Positions 17,989 through 26,655 of a stretch of 64,000 bases of DNA are shown piece by piece. Under the pieces are notes generated by a model. The model was given only the letters and a program-made list of their open reading frames with translations. It had not been told where the DNA came from and ran no database searches. Position 1 is the first letter of the stretch. Every line of letters begins with the position of its first letter. The translations under genes and the position numbers were made by a program. Source of the stretch: Myxococcales bacterium (GTDB lineage Bacteria; Myxococcota_A; Polyangia; Palsa-1104; JAEUJZ01); the NCBI GenBank assembly GCA_016794465.1, contig JAEUKA010000111.1:1-64000 (forward strand), in the 5' to 3' direction.

Positions 17989-18345
17989 ATGTTTTCTAGA
18001 ACACATTTCTTTGCCGTTTCGTTGCTCTTGCTCGTGCCCGGCTGCCTGCTGCGCTCCAACACCGTCATCGAGCGCTTCGCCGGGGAGTTTAAGTGCACCC
18101 GTGACCGTGTGACCGTCGAGCGTCCCGACAAAAACCGCCCTGACTTTTACCGCGCCACCGGCTGCAACCGCCGCGCCAGCTACCAGTGCAGCGGCGACTA
18201 CGGCGAGTTCTGCGAGCGAATCGGCCAGCCCGAGACGATCAACCCCGAGGGTGGTGCACTGCCCGCCGTGCCGACTCCGGACAAGCCCGCGACCCCGCCG
18301 ACTCCGCCCAAGGATGGACCCGCGACCGCTCCGCCCGCACCGTAG
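17989..18345 (+). CDS. small lipoprotein
   Basis: A 118-residue lipoprotein with the signal MFSRTHFFAVSLLLLVPGC and lipobox VPGC. The mature part has four further Cys residues (KCTRDRV, ATGCNRR, YQCSGDYGEFC) that could form two disulfides. A Pro/Thr/Ala-rich tail of about 40 residues follows, likely an envelope spacer. I do not recognise a family. Its stop is immediately followed by the stop of the opposite-strand gene ending at 18347, so the two are tightly convergent. Confidence 0.7.
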   Translation: MFSRTHFFAVSLLLLVPGCLLRSNTVIERFAGEFKCTRDRVTVERPDKNRPDFYRATGCNRRASYQCSGDYGEFCERIGQPETINPEGGALPAVPTPDKPATPPTPPKDGPATAPPAP

Positions 18346-18346
18346 G

Positions 18347-18802
18347 TCAGATCGGCACGCGGACGACCAAGCAGACCTCTTCTTCGCTCTGGGTCAGCGC
18401 CAGCTCAGCCGACGCTTCGTGTCGCAGGCGACACAGCCCCGAGATCGCCAGCCCTTCCAGGTCGCCCTTTGCCAGGCTGCGCGCATAGGCCTCCCGCGCT
18501 TCTCCCTGGCTGACCTCTGACACCACCCGCAGCAGCGTCTCGCGCTGCCGCAGCGTCGCCGCGCTGGTCACACTGATCTCCGTAAACGTCCCGAGCAGTC
18601 GCAGATCGAAGCGCGCCCACTGCGCCGACGCTCCTTTGGCCGCGATCTCCAGCAGCTCCGCCGAGGCCGTCGCCACATACTCCGCATACTCGGGCCGCAG
18701 CGACATTCCGACACAGAAGTCACGCACAAAGCGCCGCAGGTTGCGCACCTGCAGATACAGCGGCACAAGCTCAATGTGAACCCAAGGCAGTTGGCGGATC
18801 AT
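18347..18802 (-). CDS. degenerate anti-sigma-type ATPase homologue
   Basis: A 151-residue protein that aligns by eye with the anti-sigma kinase at 55535-56050: the region LRRFVRDF, then ATASAELLEIAAKG against ATHELLENALKYA, then ITSVTSAAT-like and DLEGLAISGLCRLRHEA against GSGLGLARIVAEAE. The N-box Asn that holds Mg-ATP is Ile53 here, and the Gly-x-Gly of the nucleotide loop is lost. It probably keeps the GHKL fold as a binding partner but not kinase activity. It is the last gene of a minus-strand cluster with two SpoIIE-type phosphatases, 21 bases after the stop of the nearer one. Family assignment is inferred from this paralogy. Confidence 0.6.
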   Translation of the reverse strand: MIRQLPWVHIELVPLYLQVRNLRRFVRDFCVGMSLRPEYAEYVATASAELLEIAAKGASAQWARFDLRLLGTFTEISVTSAATLRQRETLLRVVSEVSQGEAREAYARSLAKGDLEGLAISGLCRLRHEASAELALTQSEEEVCLVVRVPI

Positions 18803-18823
18803 CGCGGGCTTTCCTTGCCGAAC

Positions 18824-20398
18824 CTAGGCCCCGACATACGACGGCGAGCCATGCCGTGCCACCACCAGCGTCTGATCGTCTTCAAGCTCCGCCGAGCCGA
18901 CGAACCGGGACACTTCGCCGATCAGCATCTCGCAGATCTCCTCGACGTTGCGGTTGCTGCCGCGCTGGACGGTGTGACGGACGCGCTTGTCGCCGAACTG
19001 ATCGCCATTGCTGTTCTGGGCCTCAATGAGTCCGTCGGTATAGCAGATCAAGATGTCGCCCGGCTCGAACGGCTGGGTGTTGGCCACGAACTTGGCCGCG
19101 TCACTGGCACCGAGCGGCGAGCCGGCTGCGACGAGCGGAATGAACGGCTTGTTCTGCTCGCGGTGACGGAACAGCAGCGGGAAGGCGTGGGCACCGCTCG
19201 CGAAGGTGATTTGGCATTCCTTGATGTCGATGATCGCGGCAAAGCAGCTCATCGTGAACTTGCCGCGAATGGTCGTATAGATCGCGTGATTGAGCCGCGA
19301 CAGCAAAAGCTCCGGTCGCAGCTTCGGCCCCTGTTCTTGATGCAGCTGCTGCGCACAGCCATACGCCATCGCGCCCACCACCGCCGATCCAATCCCGTGC
19401 CCGACCACATCCGCCATCACCAGCATCGTGCGGTTCTCATCGAGCGGGTAGTAGTGCCACCAGTCTCCCGACAGCCGACTGGCACTGCGATAGACCCCGC
19501 ACAGCTGCAGCGCCCCCCGCGAGATCCGCCGCACATCCGGCATCAGCGTCTGCTGCACGATCTGCGCGTCTTGTAGCTCTTGCGCCATCCGCGAGGTATT
19601 CGCCGTGCCCTCGATCTGCGCCTGCTGTAGCAGCTGCGCTTGGTCGGCCATCATGTTCAGCCGCTCGGCAATCGCCGCAAACGCCGGCACCTCGACCGGA
19701 GTCAGCCGCGTCTCGAAGTGCCCCATCGCCATCTGCTCGGCCACTTCCTGCACCACCATCGCCTGCCGCTCGCGCCTGCGATCGTTGAGCATCCACATCG
19801 CCAGCGCCACCCCCACCCCGAGGATGCCCAGCCCGATCGTCAGCCAGGTCGGAATCCGCTGCGGCTGCACCGTCGTCACCACTCGGCCCAGCCCATCTTC
19901 CATATCGGCGGTCGTCAGCACCAGATACAAAAGCCCACTGCTGCCCGGCTGACCTGTCACCGGCACCGCCAACATCACCCGCTGGCTCTGCGGCGAGGCT
20001 TCCACTTTGCGCACAAAGCCCGCCGTCACCGACCGACGCACCAGATCCTCGGCGTGACCGGTCAGCGGCTTGCCGACGCGGGACTTTTCCGAAGCCGCGA
20101 CCACCGACAGGTCATGATCGACGACGCCAATCTCGACCAAGTCCGGGTCACTCTGCGCCGCACTGTCCAGCTCTGCCTGCAGCTTGGCCTGATCGCCCGC
20201 CGCCAGCGCCTGGTTGAGCCGCCCCGCCAGCCGCTCGGCGCGCTTTTCCGACCGCAGGTACACCGACTCGATCGCCACTTTCTGCGCGACCAGCTGGGCC
20301 CGACGGGCGGGACTATCGGTCAGGCTCAGCACGAGCTGGAGCAGCAGGCACAGAATGCCTCCGGCTGCGATGAGGAGCGGAATCCGCTTTTCGGACAT
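18824..20398 (-). CDS. membrane-bound SpoIIE/RsbU-type serine phosphatase
   Basis: A 524-residue PP2C-family phosphatase, expected to dephosphorylate a Ser/Thr on an anti-sigma-factor antagonist. The N-terminal helix (IPLLIAAGGILCLLLQLVL) and a second near residue 185 (WLTIGLGILGVGVALAMWML) flank a roughly 150-residue external sensor, followed by HAMP and coiled-coil (AEQMAMGHFETRL). The catalytic domain has all metal-binding acids: SGDWWHYY, VMADVVGHGIGS, CYTDGLIEA and LEDDQTLVV. It starts 3 bases after the stop of the next phosphatase, so it is translationally linked to it. Confidence 0.9.
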   Translation of the reverse strand: MSEKRIPLLIAAGGILCLLLQLVLSLTDSPARRAQLVAQKVAIESVYLRSEKRAERLAGRLNQALAAGDQAKLQAELDSAAQSDPDLVEIGVVDHDLSVVAASEKSRVGKPLTGHAEDLVRRSVTAGFVRKVEASPQSQRVMLAVPVTGQPGSSGLLYLVLTTADMEDGLGRVVTTVQPQRIPTWLTIGLGILGVGVALAMWMLNDRRRERQAMVVQEVAEQMAMGHFETRLTPVEVPAFAAIAERLNMMADQAQLLQQAQIEGTANTSRMAQELQDAQIVQQTLMPDVRRISRGALQLCGVYRSASRLSGDWWHYYPLDENRTMLVMADVVGHGIGSAVVGAMAYGCAQQLHQEQGPKLRPELLLSRLNHAIYTTIRGKFTMSCFAAIIDIKECQITFASGAHAFPLLFRHREQNKPFIPLVAAGSPLGASDAAKFVANTQPFEPGDILICYTDGLIEAQNSNGDQFGDKRVRHTVQRGSNRNVEEICEMLIGEVSRFVGSAELEDDQTLVVARHGSPSYVGA

Positions 20399-20401
20399 GA
20401 C

Positions 20402-21868
20402 TTACGTACTCCCTTGCTGGCTCTTCGAGGTAGCGGGGTCGCGGCGCAGCACCACGACGGTTAGATCGCGCGAGATGTTTCCGACATGCTGGCTCACGAC
20501 ATCCAGCAGGTGATCGCGCAGCTCGGCAGCGGTACTGCTGCGAGCGGTCTTGGCGATGGCGTCCGACAGTCGATCGGGATGGAGCCGCTCTCCCTGGGCG
20601 CTGTGGGCCTCGGTGATGCCATCGGTCAGCAGGATGATGGCGTCGCCGGCTGCCAGCTGCACCGAGCGATCGCTCAGCTTTTCATCGAGCTGCACCGACA
20701 CGGCCAGCCCGCTGCGATCCACCTCAAGCTTTTCGACCGTGCGCGGCTCATCGCGATACAAGAGCAGCAGCGGCACGTGGCCCGAGAACGTCACTTTCCC
20801 ACCGCCATCGTGGCGCAGCAGCAGCACCGACACCATCTGGTCGTCGTGCATCCGCTTGCGCAGGCTCTCGTACAGCGCCGCGCCCACCTGCCGCAGGATC
20901 GCTGCCGGGGAATGCGCCACCTCCCGCGAGGCTCGCAGGGTCGCCAGCAGCAGGCTATCGACGATCACCATCGTCAGCCCCGGCTGTACCCCGCTGCCCG
21001 CGATGTTGCCCACCGCCACGAAGCTGGCCTGCTCACCTTGATATGTCTCGTAAAAGTCACCGCCACCGCTCGGCGCGCCAATGATCCGGGCCGCAAACTC
21101 AAAGCCATTGATCGACGGCTGGAGCGGCAGAAGCTGTCCGCGCAGCTTGGCCGCCAGCGCCGCTTCTCGGTCGTGGGCCGCGCTCGTCTGAAGCTCCGCC
21201 TGGGCACCGCGCAGTCGGCTCAGCATGTGCGCAAGCCCCGTCGCAATCGCCGAGATCTCATCGTGTCCGTGAAGCGGCAGCTCAATGTCAAAGTCGCCGC
21301 CCGCCGCCTGCTGCATCGCCTGGAGGATTCGCTGCACCCGCCGCATCAGCACAAACCCCAGCAGCGCCGAGGTCAGCAGCGCCAGCAGCACCGCCCCGCG
21401 ACCGACCGCAAACAGCGTCGTCTGCACCGACCGTGACCGCTCCAGCACCGCATCAATCGATCGCAGCAGGCAGCAGTGACTTCCCGGCCCCGCCGCCACC
21501 CGCAGCCCGTGATGGTGCTGACCGCCGATGATCTGCTCGCGGGAGTCTTCCGGCTCACTGGCCAGGCAGCGACTCTCCACCGCTGCTCGCTCCCGCTCCG
21601 CCTCGGGCATCAGCTTGGCGCGACTGATGCGACCCTCGCGCACCACCAGCCACGACAGCCCCGGTCGGGCCAGCTCCGCCAGCATGTCTTCCGGCAGGTG
21701 CCCCGTCTGCACCGCGTGCGTCACCAGCAGCGCATCGCTCGCCAGCTCCGCATCCACTTCGCGCTCTCCCGAGCTGCGCAGCGAGTGCGTAAACACCCAG
21801 CTTGTCGTCGCCACCACAGCGCCTACCAGCATCGTTGAGAGCAGCGCCAGCTTGATACCCAGCTTCAA
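20402..21868 (-). CDS. SpoIIE-type phosphatase with altered metal site
   Basis: A membrane sensor protein of about 488 residues: helix 1 (LGIKLALLSTMLVGAVVATT), an external domain of about 110 residues with Cys pairs (SRCLAS, GSHCCLL), helix 2 (AVLLALLTSALLGFVLM), HAMP and a PP2C domain. The GGDFY motif, LLTDGITEA and SRDLTVVVL are present. The usual GDVxGHG motif reads VGNIAGSG: the metal-binding Asp is Asn288 and the His is Ser, so activity is doubtful. The start is uncertain. TTG 21868 is preferred because a G-rich ribosome site (GGGGGGAA) precedes it; the frame also opens at GTG 21901. It is the first gene of the cluster. Confidence 0.82.
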   Translation of the reverse strand: MKLGIKLALLSTMLVGAVVATTSWVFTHSLRSSGEREVDAELASDALLVTHAVQTGHLPEDMLAELARPGLSWLVVREGRISRAKLMPEAERERAAVESRCLASEPEDSREQIIGGQHHHGLRVAAGPGSHCCLLRSIDAVLERSRSVQTTLFAVGRGAVLLALLTSALLGFVLMRRVQRILQAMQQAAGGDFDIELPLHGHDEISAIATGLAHMLSRLRGAQAELQTSAAHDREAALAAKLRGQLLPLQPSINGFEFAARIIGAPSGGGDFYETYQGEQASFVAVGNIAGSGVQPGLTMVIVDSLLLATLRASREVAHSPAAILRQVGAALYESLRKRMHDDQMVSVLLLRHDGGGKVTFSGHVPLLLLYRDEPRTVEKLEVDRSGLAVSVQLDEKLSDRSVQLAAGDAIILLTDGITEAHSAQGERLHPDRLSDAIAKTARSSTAAELRDHLLDVVSQHVGNISRDLTVVVLRRDPATSKSQQGST

Positions 21869-21975
21869 GAGTTCCCCCCCGGGATACCCCACGAAAACCA
21901 CAAGGATCTTCCGAAGATCCTATTAAACCACTTTCCCCACCCTCCCGTCTAGCACGCCCACGACCCGAAGCAAGC

Positions 21976-22322
21976 TGCCCGGTGTTTGGATCGAGCTGCC
22001 CGGGGTTTGAAATGGCGTGCCCGGTGTTTGAGTTGACGTGCCCGGGGTTTGAAATGACGTGCCCGGGGTTTGAGTTGAGCTGCCCGGGGTTTGAAATGGC
22101 GTGCCCGGTGTTTGAGTTGACGTGCCCGGGGTTTGAGTTGACGTGCCCGGGGTTTGAAGTGACGTGCCCGGGGTTTGAGTTGAGCTGCCCGGGGTTTGAG
22201 TTGACGTGCCCGGGGTTTGAGTTGAGCTGCCCGGGGTTTGAAATGACGTGCCCGGTGTTTGAAGTGACGTGCCCGGGGTTTGAGTTGAGCTGCCCGGGGT
22301 TTGAAATGACGTGCCCGGGGAT
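21976..22322. repeat. tandem array, 21-bp unit, 17 copies
   Basis: Sixteen full units and one partial keep an exact 21-bp spacing from 21976 to the last TGCCC at 22312. The unit is TGCCCGGGGTTT followed by GAGTTG, GAAATG or GAAGTG and then ACG, AGC or GCG. Variation is confined to a few positions (GGGG/GGTG, the TTG/ATG/GTG triplet, the last triplet), so units look shuffled from a small set. With a length divisible by three and no stops, both strands stay open through it; those frames are not taken as genes. It fills most of the 600-base gap between the phosphatase gene and the gene at 22475. Confidence 0.95.
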
Positions 22323-22420
22323 TGGCCGGTTCACATGGGTCTGCAAGTCAGCGTGTTGGCTGAAGATTTTCAGCGCAGATCGCTCTGTTTGGCAGGTGAG
22401 CTATCATATGCCGGGGTGAT

Positions 22421-22462
22421 CCTATCAACCTGGACCTATCAACCTGGACCTATCAACCTGGA
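22421..22462. repeat. tandem array, 14-bp unit, 3 perfect copies
   Basis: CCTATCAACCTGGA is repeated exactly three times at 22421, 22435 and 22449. The third copy runs into GGCAG, so its end plus the next bases make a GGAGG ribosome-binding-like sequence 10-14 bases before the ATG at 22475. Copy-number change here would leave the ribosome site intact but alter the leader length by 14 bases. Confidence 0.92.
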
Positions 22463-22474
22463 GGCAGAGCGAAC

Positions 22475-23404
22475 ATGAAGGCCAAAGAGCAATATGATAA
22501 GTTCATTGAGCATGTGAAGCAATCTACAAAAAAGTTCACACTCAAGCGCAGCAGCCTCAAGCCGCTGTTCGATATCTTGGACGACCAGCTGAAGAAGAAC
22601 AAAGTCGCGCCGCTGGTTGAAAAGGATGTGATGAAGAAGCTTGGCAGTGACAAGCGACTGGCCAAATATCAGACAGCGATTGAGACACTCCTGGGCGTGT
22701 GGGGCACCACCAAGGACTACGTCATTCCCAAGACGGTAAACATTCCCAAGGACTCTACCTTCTCGCCCGTTCCCGAGGACGAGAGCGGTCCTGACGAGGA
22801 TGTCGACTGTCTGGCGTGGGTCAAGAAGGTTGAGAAGCAGCTGAACGCTTTCAAGGAGTATATGAGCGCAGATATGTTCATGAATACTTCTTGGGACAAG
22901 TCCAACCCGCCGATGCCAAACTGGAAGACGGGATTCGCTGGCTGCGTGAACGCGAAGAAGCGCGATGAGATGCTGGAGCGCTATCGAGAGTTCAAGAAGA
23001 ATCCCCCCAAGGGCAGTCCGATGATGCCACCGAAGCCAGGGTCAGAGTGGAAGCCAAGCCTGTACAAAATGGCCTTTGAAGAGATCAATCGCAACAAAGC
23101 GGCTATCTGTACTCAGTTTGCACTGGGCGCTGCGCATCTGCTGACGACTGGCCGCGAGGGCGGTCCCCAGGTCGAGATCGTCGCCTTTGATAACCATGTC
23201 TATGTGCTAGTGGGTCGAAAGGGCGGCGTGGTCAAAAACAAGGTTCCGAATGACTGGCAGACCCAGAAGAACCTAGTGATTGTCGATGGCTGGGCCGCTG
23301 CAATGGGCTTTGAGGCCATCTATCAGGGACTCAAGGGATACCCATACACCGGTATGATCGATAACCTCGATCACATCGCCGCCCGCTTTCCTGTAGAAGA
23401 ATAA
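22475..23404 (+). CDS. Lys-rich protein with Cys/His/Asp signature, possible papain-fold effector or peptidase
   Basis: A 309-residue soluble protein with no signal peptide or membrane helix. The first 100 residues are Lys-rich and helical (YDKFIEHVKQSTKKFTLKR). In the C-terminal third, ICTQFALGAAHLL (Cys212), EIVAFDNHVYVLVGRKGG (His241) and NLVIVDGWA (Asp271) occur in the order and spacing of papain-like or transglutaminase-like folds, and resemble motifs I recall from bacterial effector and toxin domains. Base composition is clearly less GC-rich than its neighbours, suggesting transfer. GGAGG lies 10-14 bases before ATG 22475. It sits alone between repeat arrays and a structured element. 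Function is not established. Confidence 0.75.
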   Translation: MKAKEQYDKFIEHVKQSTKKFTLKRSSLKPLFDILDDQLKKNKVAPLVEKDVMKKLGSDKRLAKYQTAIETLLGVWGTTKDYVIPKTVNIPKDSTFSPVPEDESGPDEDVDCLAWVKKVEKQLNAFKEYMSADMFMNTSWDKSNPPMPNWKTGFAGCVNAKKRDEMLERYREFKKNPPKGSPMMPPKPGSEWKPSLYKMAFEEINRNKAAICTQFALGAAHLLTTGREGGPQVEIVAFDNHVYVLVGRKGGVVKNKVPNDWQTQKNLVIVDGWAAAMGFEAIYQGLKGYPYTGMIDNLDHIAARFPVEE

Positions 23405-23427
23405 CCCCCCCAGTCCCCTAACCCGAG

Positions 23428-23548
23428 TCCACCGTGAAACCAACAGTTTGAGTAGCGAGCCTGGGGGCGACCGGCGGCAGTCCCCGATACGAAGTGTGGG
23501 GGAGGGCCCCGCGCGAAATGTGCGGGTTTCGGACTGGACGCAGGCTAG
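23428..23548. repeat. structured repeat element, copy 1
   Basis: This shares ordered words with 38695-38868: CCACCGTGA (23429), GTAGCGAG (23452), GGGCGA, a 27-base core at 23478-23504 with one difference, and GGACTGG (23531). The core folds as CCCC/GGGG around ATAC/GTGT with a GAA loop. A second hairpin, CCCGCGC/GTGCGGG (23508-23526), follows. GAAACC (23436-23441) pairs with GGTTTC (23525-23530). It fills the gap between two convergent genes and overlaps the stop of the minus-strand one, so it could act as a bidirectional terminator or a mobile palindromic element. Confidence 0.7.
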
Positions 23549-23799
23549 CGCTTGTTGTCGAACGCGATGCCTGCCTTCACTTCGGCGATGGCTTGCTTCA
23601 CGTGATCGATCGCCTTGACGCGGTGGCCACCTTTGTCGGCGGTCGCCTTCTCTAGCTGACCGAGGGCACCCTCCAGCGAGTTGAGCGCCGACTTCATGTG
23701 TGGCTGGGGCTCCGCGCCCGCCGTGCTCACCATGCCACGACCCACCAGCAGCGTCAGTGCCGTCGCCAAACCAATCGTCGAGATCTTCCAAAAGTTCAT
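23545..23799 (-). CDS. small exported helical protein
   Basis: An 84-residue protein from ATG 23799 (MNFWKISTIGLATALTLLVGRG), preceded by AAGGG; an upstream ATG at 23814 and a longer open frame to 23964 are less likely. After the signal peptide there is a helical domain of about 55 residues with evenly spaced Ala/Leu/Lys (SALNSLEGALGQLEKATADKGGHRVKAIDHVKQAIAEVKAGI). The DKGGHR-x-KAI motif and the closing AFDN(K/R)R are, from memory, shared by many small uncharacterised bacterial proteins. No function is known to me. Its stop lies inside the structured repeat. Confidence 0.75.
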   Translation of the reverse strand: MNFWKISTIGLATALTLLVGRGMVSTAGAEPQPHMKSALNSLEGALGQLEKATADKGGHRVKAIDHVKQAIAEVKAGIAFDNKR

Positions 23800-23965
23800 G
23801 TTGACCCTTTCCATCGATAGTCGGTTGTGATGCCCCAGGCGGCAGACAGCGCGTCTGCGTCGCCCAGTCTCCCCCCACATGATATCGCAGCTTGCGCCCT
23901 TTCCTTGGCTGCGTGGGGTGATTACAGTGCTGGCGTTTGTGGGTAGGACCACGTAGGAGGGCAAG

Positions 23966-24748
23966 ATGGCGCTAGAACTTGGGAAGGTGCCGGCGGCGGC
24001 GCGGGCGCGGTATGTGGCGGTGGGGCGGCGGTATAGCTCGGAACAGACGCTGCAGCAGGCGCATCAGACGCTGGCGGGGCTGGCAGAGCACGGCAAGGTG
24101 CTGATCGGGTACGGCTTTGCGCTTTCGGATGGGCTGCGACTGAAAGAGGCGCGGGAGCTGCTGATTGCGGCGGGGGTGGGACGGCTGTCGGCGCAGGGGG
24201 AGCGCAAGGAGACGGCGCTGGCGACGCTGGCGGCGAAGCGGAGTGCGAAGGCGGCGCGGCTGCGGGCGCATGCGGTGCTCAAGGCGGTGCTGGAACAGCT
24301 GGAGGAGGCGGGGCTGGGGAGCAAGCGGGAGGCGGTGCAGAGCGCGCTGCTACAGACCTCGTTTTCGGGCGATGAGGATGAGCCGCTGGCGCGGCAGCTG
24401 GATCTGCTGCGGGGGGTGCTCTCGGACAGCGAGCTGGCCAAAGTGGCGCGGGATCGCGGCGGAGCAGAGACGGTGAAGGCGCTGGCAGTGGCTGCGGACG
24501 AGCTGCGGAAGCGCAGTGCCGAGGTGGTGAGCCGGGGTACGCCCGCCGAGACAGAGCGGCTCGACCTGATCGACGGGATCGTGGTCCAGCTGTGCCGCAG
24601 TGCGCGGCGGGCGGCGCGAGTCTGTGCCAAGGCGCTGGGGCAGCCGGCGCTGGCGACTCCGTTCGAGCTGAGCGCGCTCGACTCCCGCCCCGACAAGCCC
24701 AAGCTCCCCGCCGAGCCGGCCCCGGTCGAGCCCGCCCCAGCCCCGTAA
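23966..24748 (+). CDS. unknown alpha-helical protein
   Basis: A 260-residue Ala/Leu/Glu/Arg-rich protein starting MALELGKVPAAARARYVAV, with a ribosome site GGAGGG 8 bases upstream. Nearly all of it is predicted helix, including a repeated ARELLIAAGVGRLSA / AAKRSAKAARLRAHAVLKAVLEQLEEAGLG stretch, with no Cys cluster or catalytic motif. It ends with a Pro/Ala tail. The gene has very strong G/C third positions. It is convergent with ychF, separated by about 45 bases containing a CCCC/GGGG hairpin. I do not recognise it. Confidence 0.72.
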   Translation: MALELGKVPAAARARYVAVGRRYSSEQTLQQAHQTLAGLAEHGKVLIGYGFALSDGLRLKEARELLIAAGVGRLSAQGERKETALATLAAKRSAKAARLRAHAVLKAVLEQLEEAGLGSKREAVQSALLQTSFSGDEDEPLARQLDLLRGVLSDSELAKVARDRGGAETVKALAVAADELRKRSAEVVSRGTPAETERLDLIDGIVVQLCRSARRAARVCAKALGQPALATPFELSALDSRPDKPKLPAEPAPVEPAPAP

Positions 24749-24757
24749 AGCCCGCCC

Positions 24758-24793
24758 CTTGTGCATGGGGTCGTCGTAGGGTGAGGGCGGCGG
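24758..24793. terminator. hairpin between convergent genes
   Basis: GCCCGCCCC and, about 20 bases on, GGGTGAGGGCGG can pair, with an inner CCCC/GGGG hairpin around TTGTGCAT. It lies exactly between the convergent stops of the gene ending at 24748 and ychF, so it is a plausible bidirectional terminator. There is no long T run. Confidence 0.4.
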
Positions 24794-25843
<1,050 letters not shown>

Positions 25844-25964
25844 CTACGCTCCTCCACCCCAGCAGTGTACGCGGGCCGAGGCGCGTCGGAAGTCTGAATT
25901 CGCGGGGGTGGCAAAGCGCCTCGGGAGGAGGCAAGCCGGGCAGGGCGAGCGGGAGGGCGGGGCG

Positions 25965-26408
25965 TTAAATACCGAGCAGCTTGTCGATGTCCTTCTGGCT
26001 CATGTCGGACTTCTTCTTCGGAGGCGGCGCCGCCGGCTTGTCCGCTTTGTCCGCCTTGGCAGTCTTTTCGGCTTTGTCGGCCTTCGGCTTGCTGCTGTGC
26101 GACTTCTTCTTCTTTTCGGGCTTGTCGCCGTCCTCGCCCTTTTCATCCTTGGCGGCATCGGTGGCCGGCTTGTCCGCTGCGGCCTTGGCATCAGCGACCG
26201 GGGCGGTGATCGGTGTCGGCGCTGGGTCGGTGGCGGGCTTGGCCGTCGGCTGGGTGGTCGCCACGACGGGTGGTGGTGTGCGCTTCGACACCACGACGGC
26301 AACGGTGGTGCCGATGCCTACGAGCATGAATGCGACCATTCCGACCACAATCCAAACCCAGGAAGGAACGGAGCTTTGGGGAACCGGAGCAAAGGGATCT
26401 CGCGCCAT
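25965..26408 (-). CDS. single-pass membrane protein with Lys/Asp-rich tail
   Basis: A 147-residue protein: a short N-terminus (MARDPFAPVPQSSVPSW), one membrane helix (VWIVVGMVAFMLVGIGTTVAVVV), a Pro/Thr/Ala linker and a highly charged Lys/Asp/Glu/Ala tail, closing with SDMSQKDIDKLLGI. The closing QKDIDKLL looks like a short helical peptide motif that could dock to a partner; this is inference. ATG 26408 is preferred over GTG 26420, which would overlap the GAGGAG ribosome site. No enzyme motif. Confidence 0.68.
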   Translation of the reverse strand: MARDPFAPVPQSSVPSWVWIVVGMVAFMLVGIGTTVAVVVSKRTPPPVVATTQPTAKPATDPAPTPITAPVADAKAAADKPATDAAKDEKGEDGDKPEKKKKSHSSKPKADKAEKTAKADKADKPAAPPPKKKSDMSQKDIDKLLGI

Positions 26409-26592
26409 GGTGGCGAACACTCCTCGTGAGGTAAATGCGCTGACCTGAGCTAGTGAGCAATTACTATACCGACGTTTTGCGGCGGCGCTTGGGGGATTTC
26501 AGTCGCCGGAGCGCTCCCGAGAGAGATGACTCGGCACTGGGGACAACTGACCGTAGCGTGCTGGGACGGTCGTGGGGCACCATGCCGCGCTG

Positions 26593-26655
26593 GCTAGGCA
26601 GGTCGCAGCGAGCGCTAGGCAGGTCGCAGCGAGCGCTAGGCAGGTCGCAGCGACC
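26593..26655. repeat. tandem array, 21-bp unit, 3 copies, at the end of fluC/crcB
   Basis: GCTAGGCAGGTCGCAGCGA plus two bases is repeated at 26593, 26614 and 26635. On the minus strand each unit encodes SLRPA followed by TAG, so the last codons and stop of the fluoride-channel gene have been copied twice in tandem downstream of it. The first in-frame stop (26636-26638) ends the gene. Confidence 0.93.

Noticed and set aside
21976-22322. Possible CRISPR array
   Set aside because: Units are contiguous 21-mers with no unique spacers, and no cas genes are present.
21982-22419. 145-residue plus-strand frame made of CPGFELT-type repeats, and the 263-residue minus-strand frame through the same DNA
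   Set aside because: Both are open only because the 21-bp unit has no stops and is divisible by three. There is no signal, start context or non-repeat domain supporting translation.
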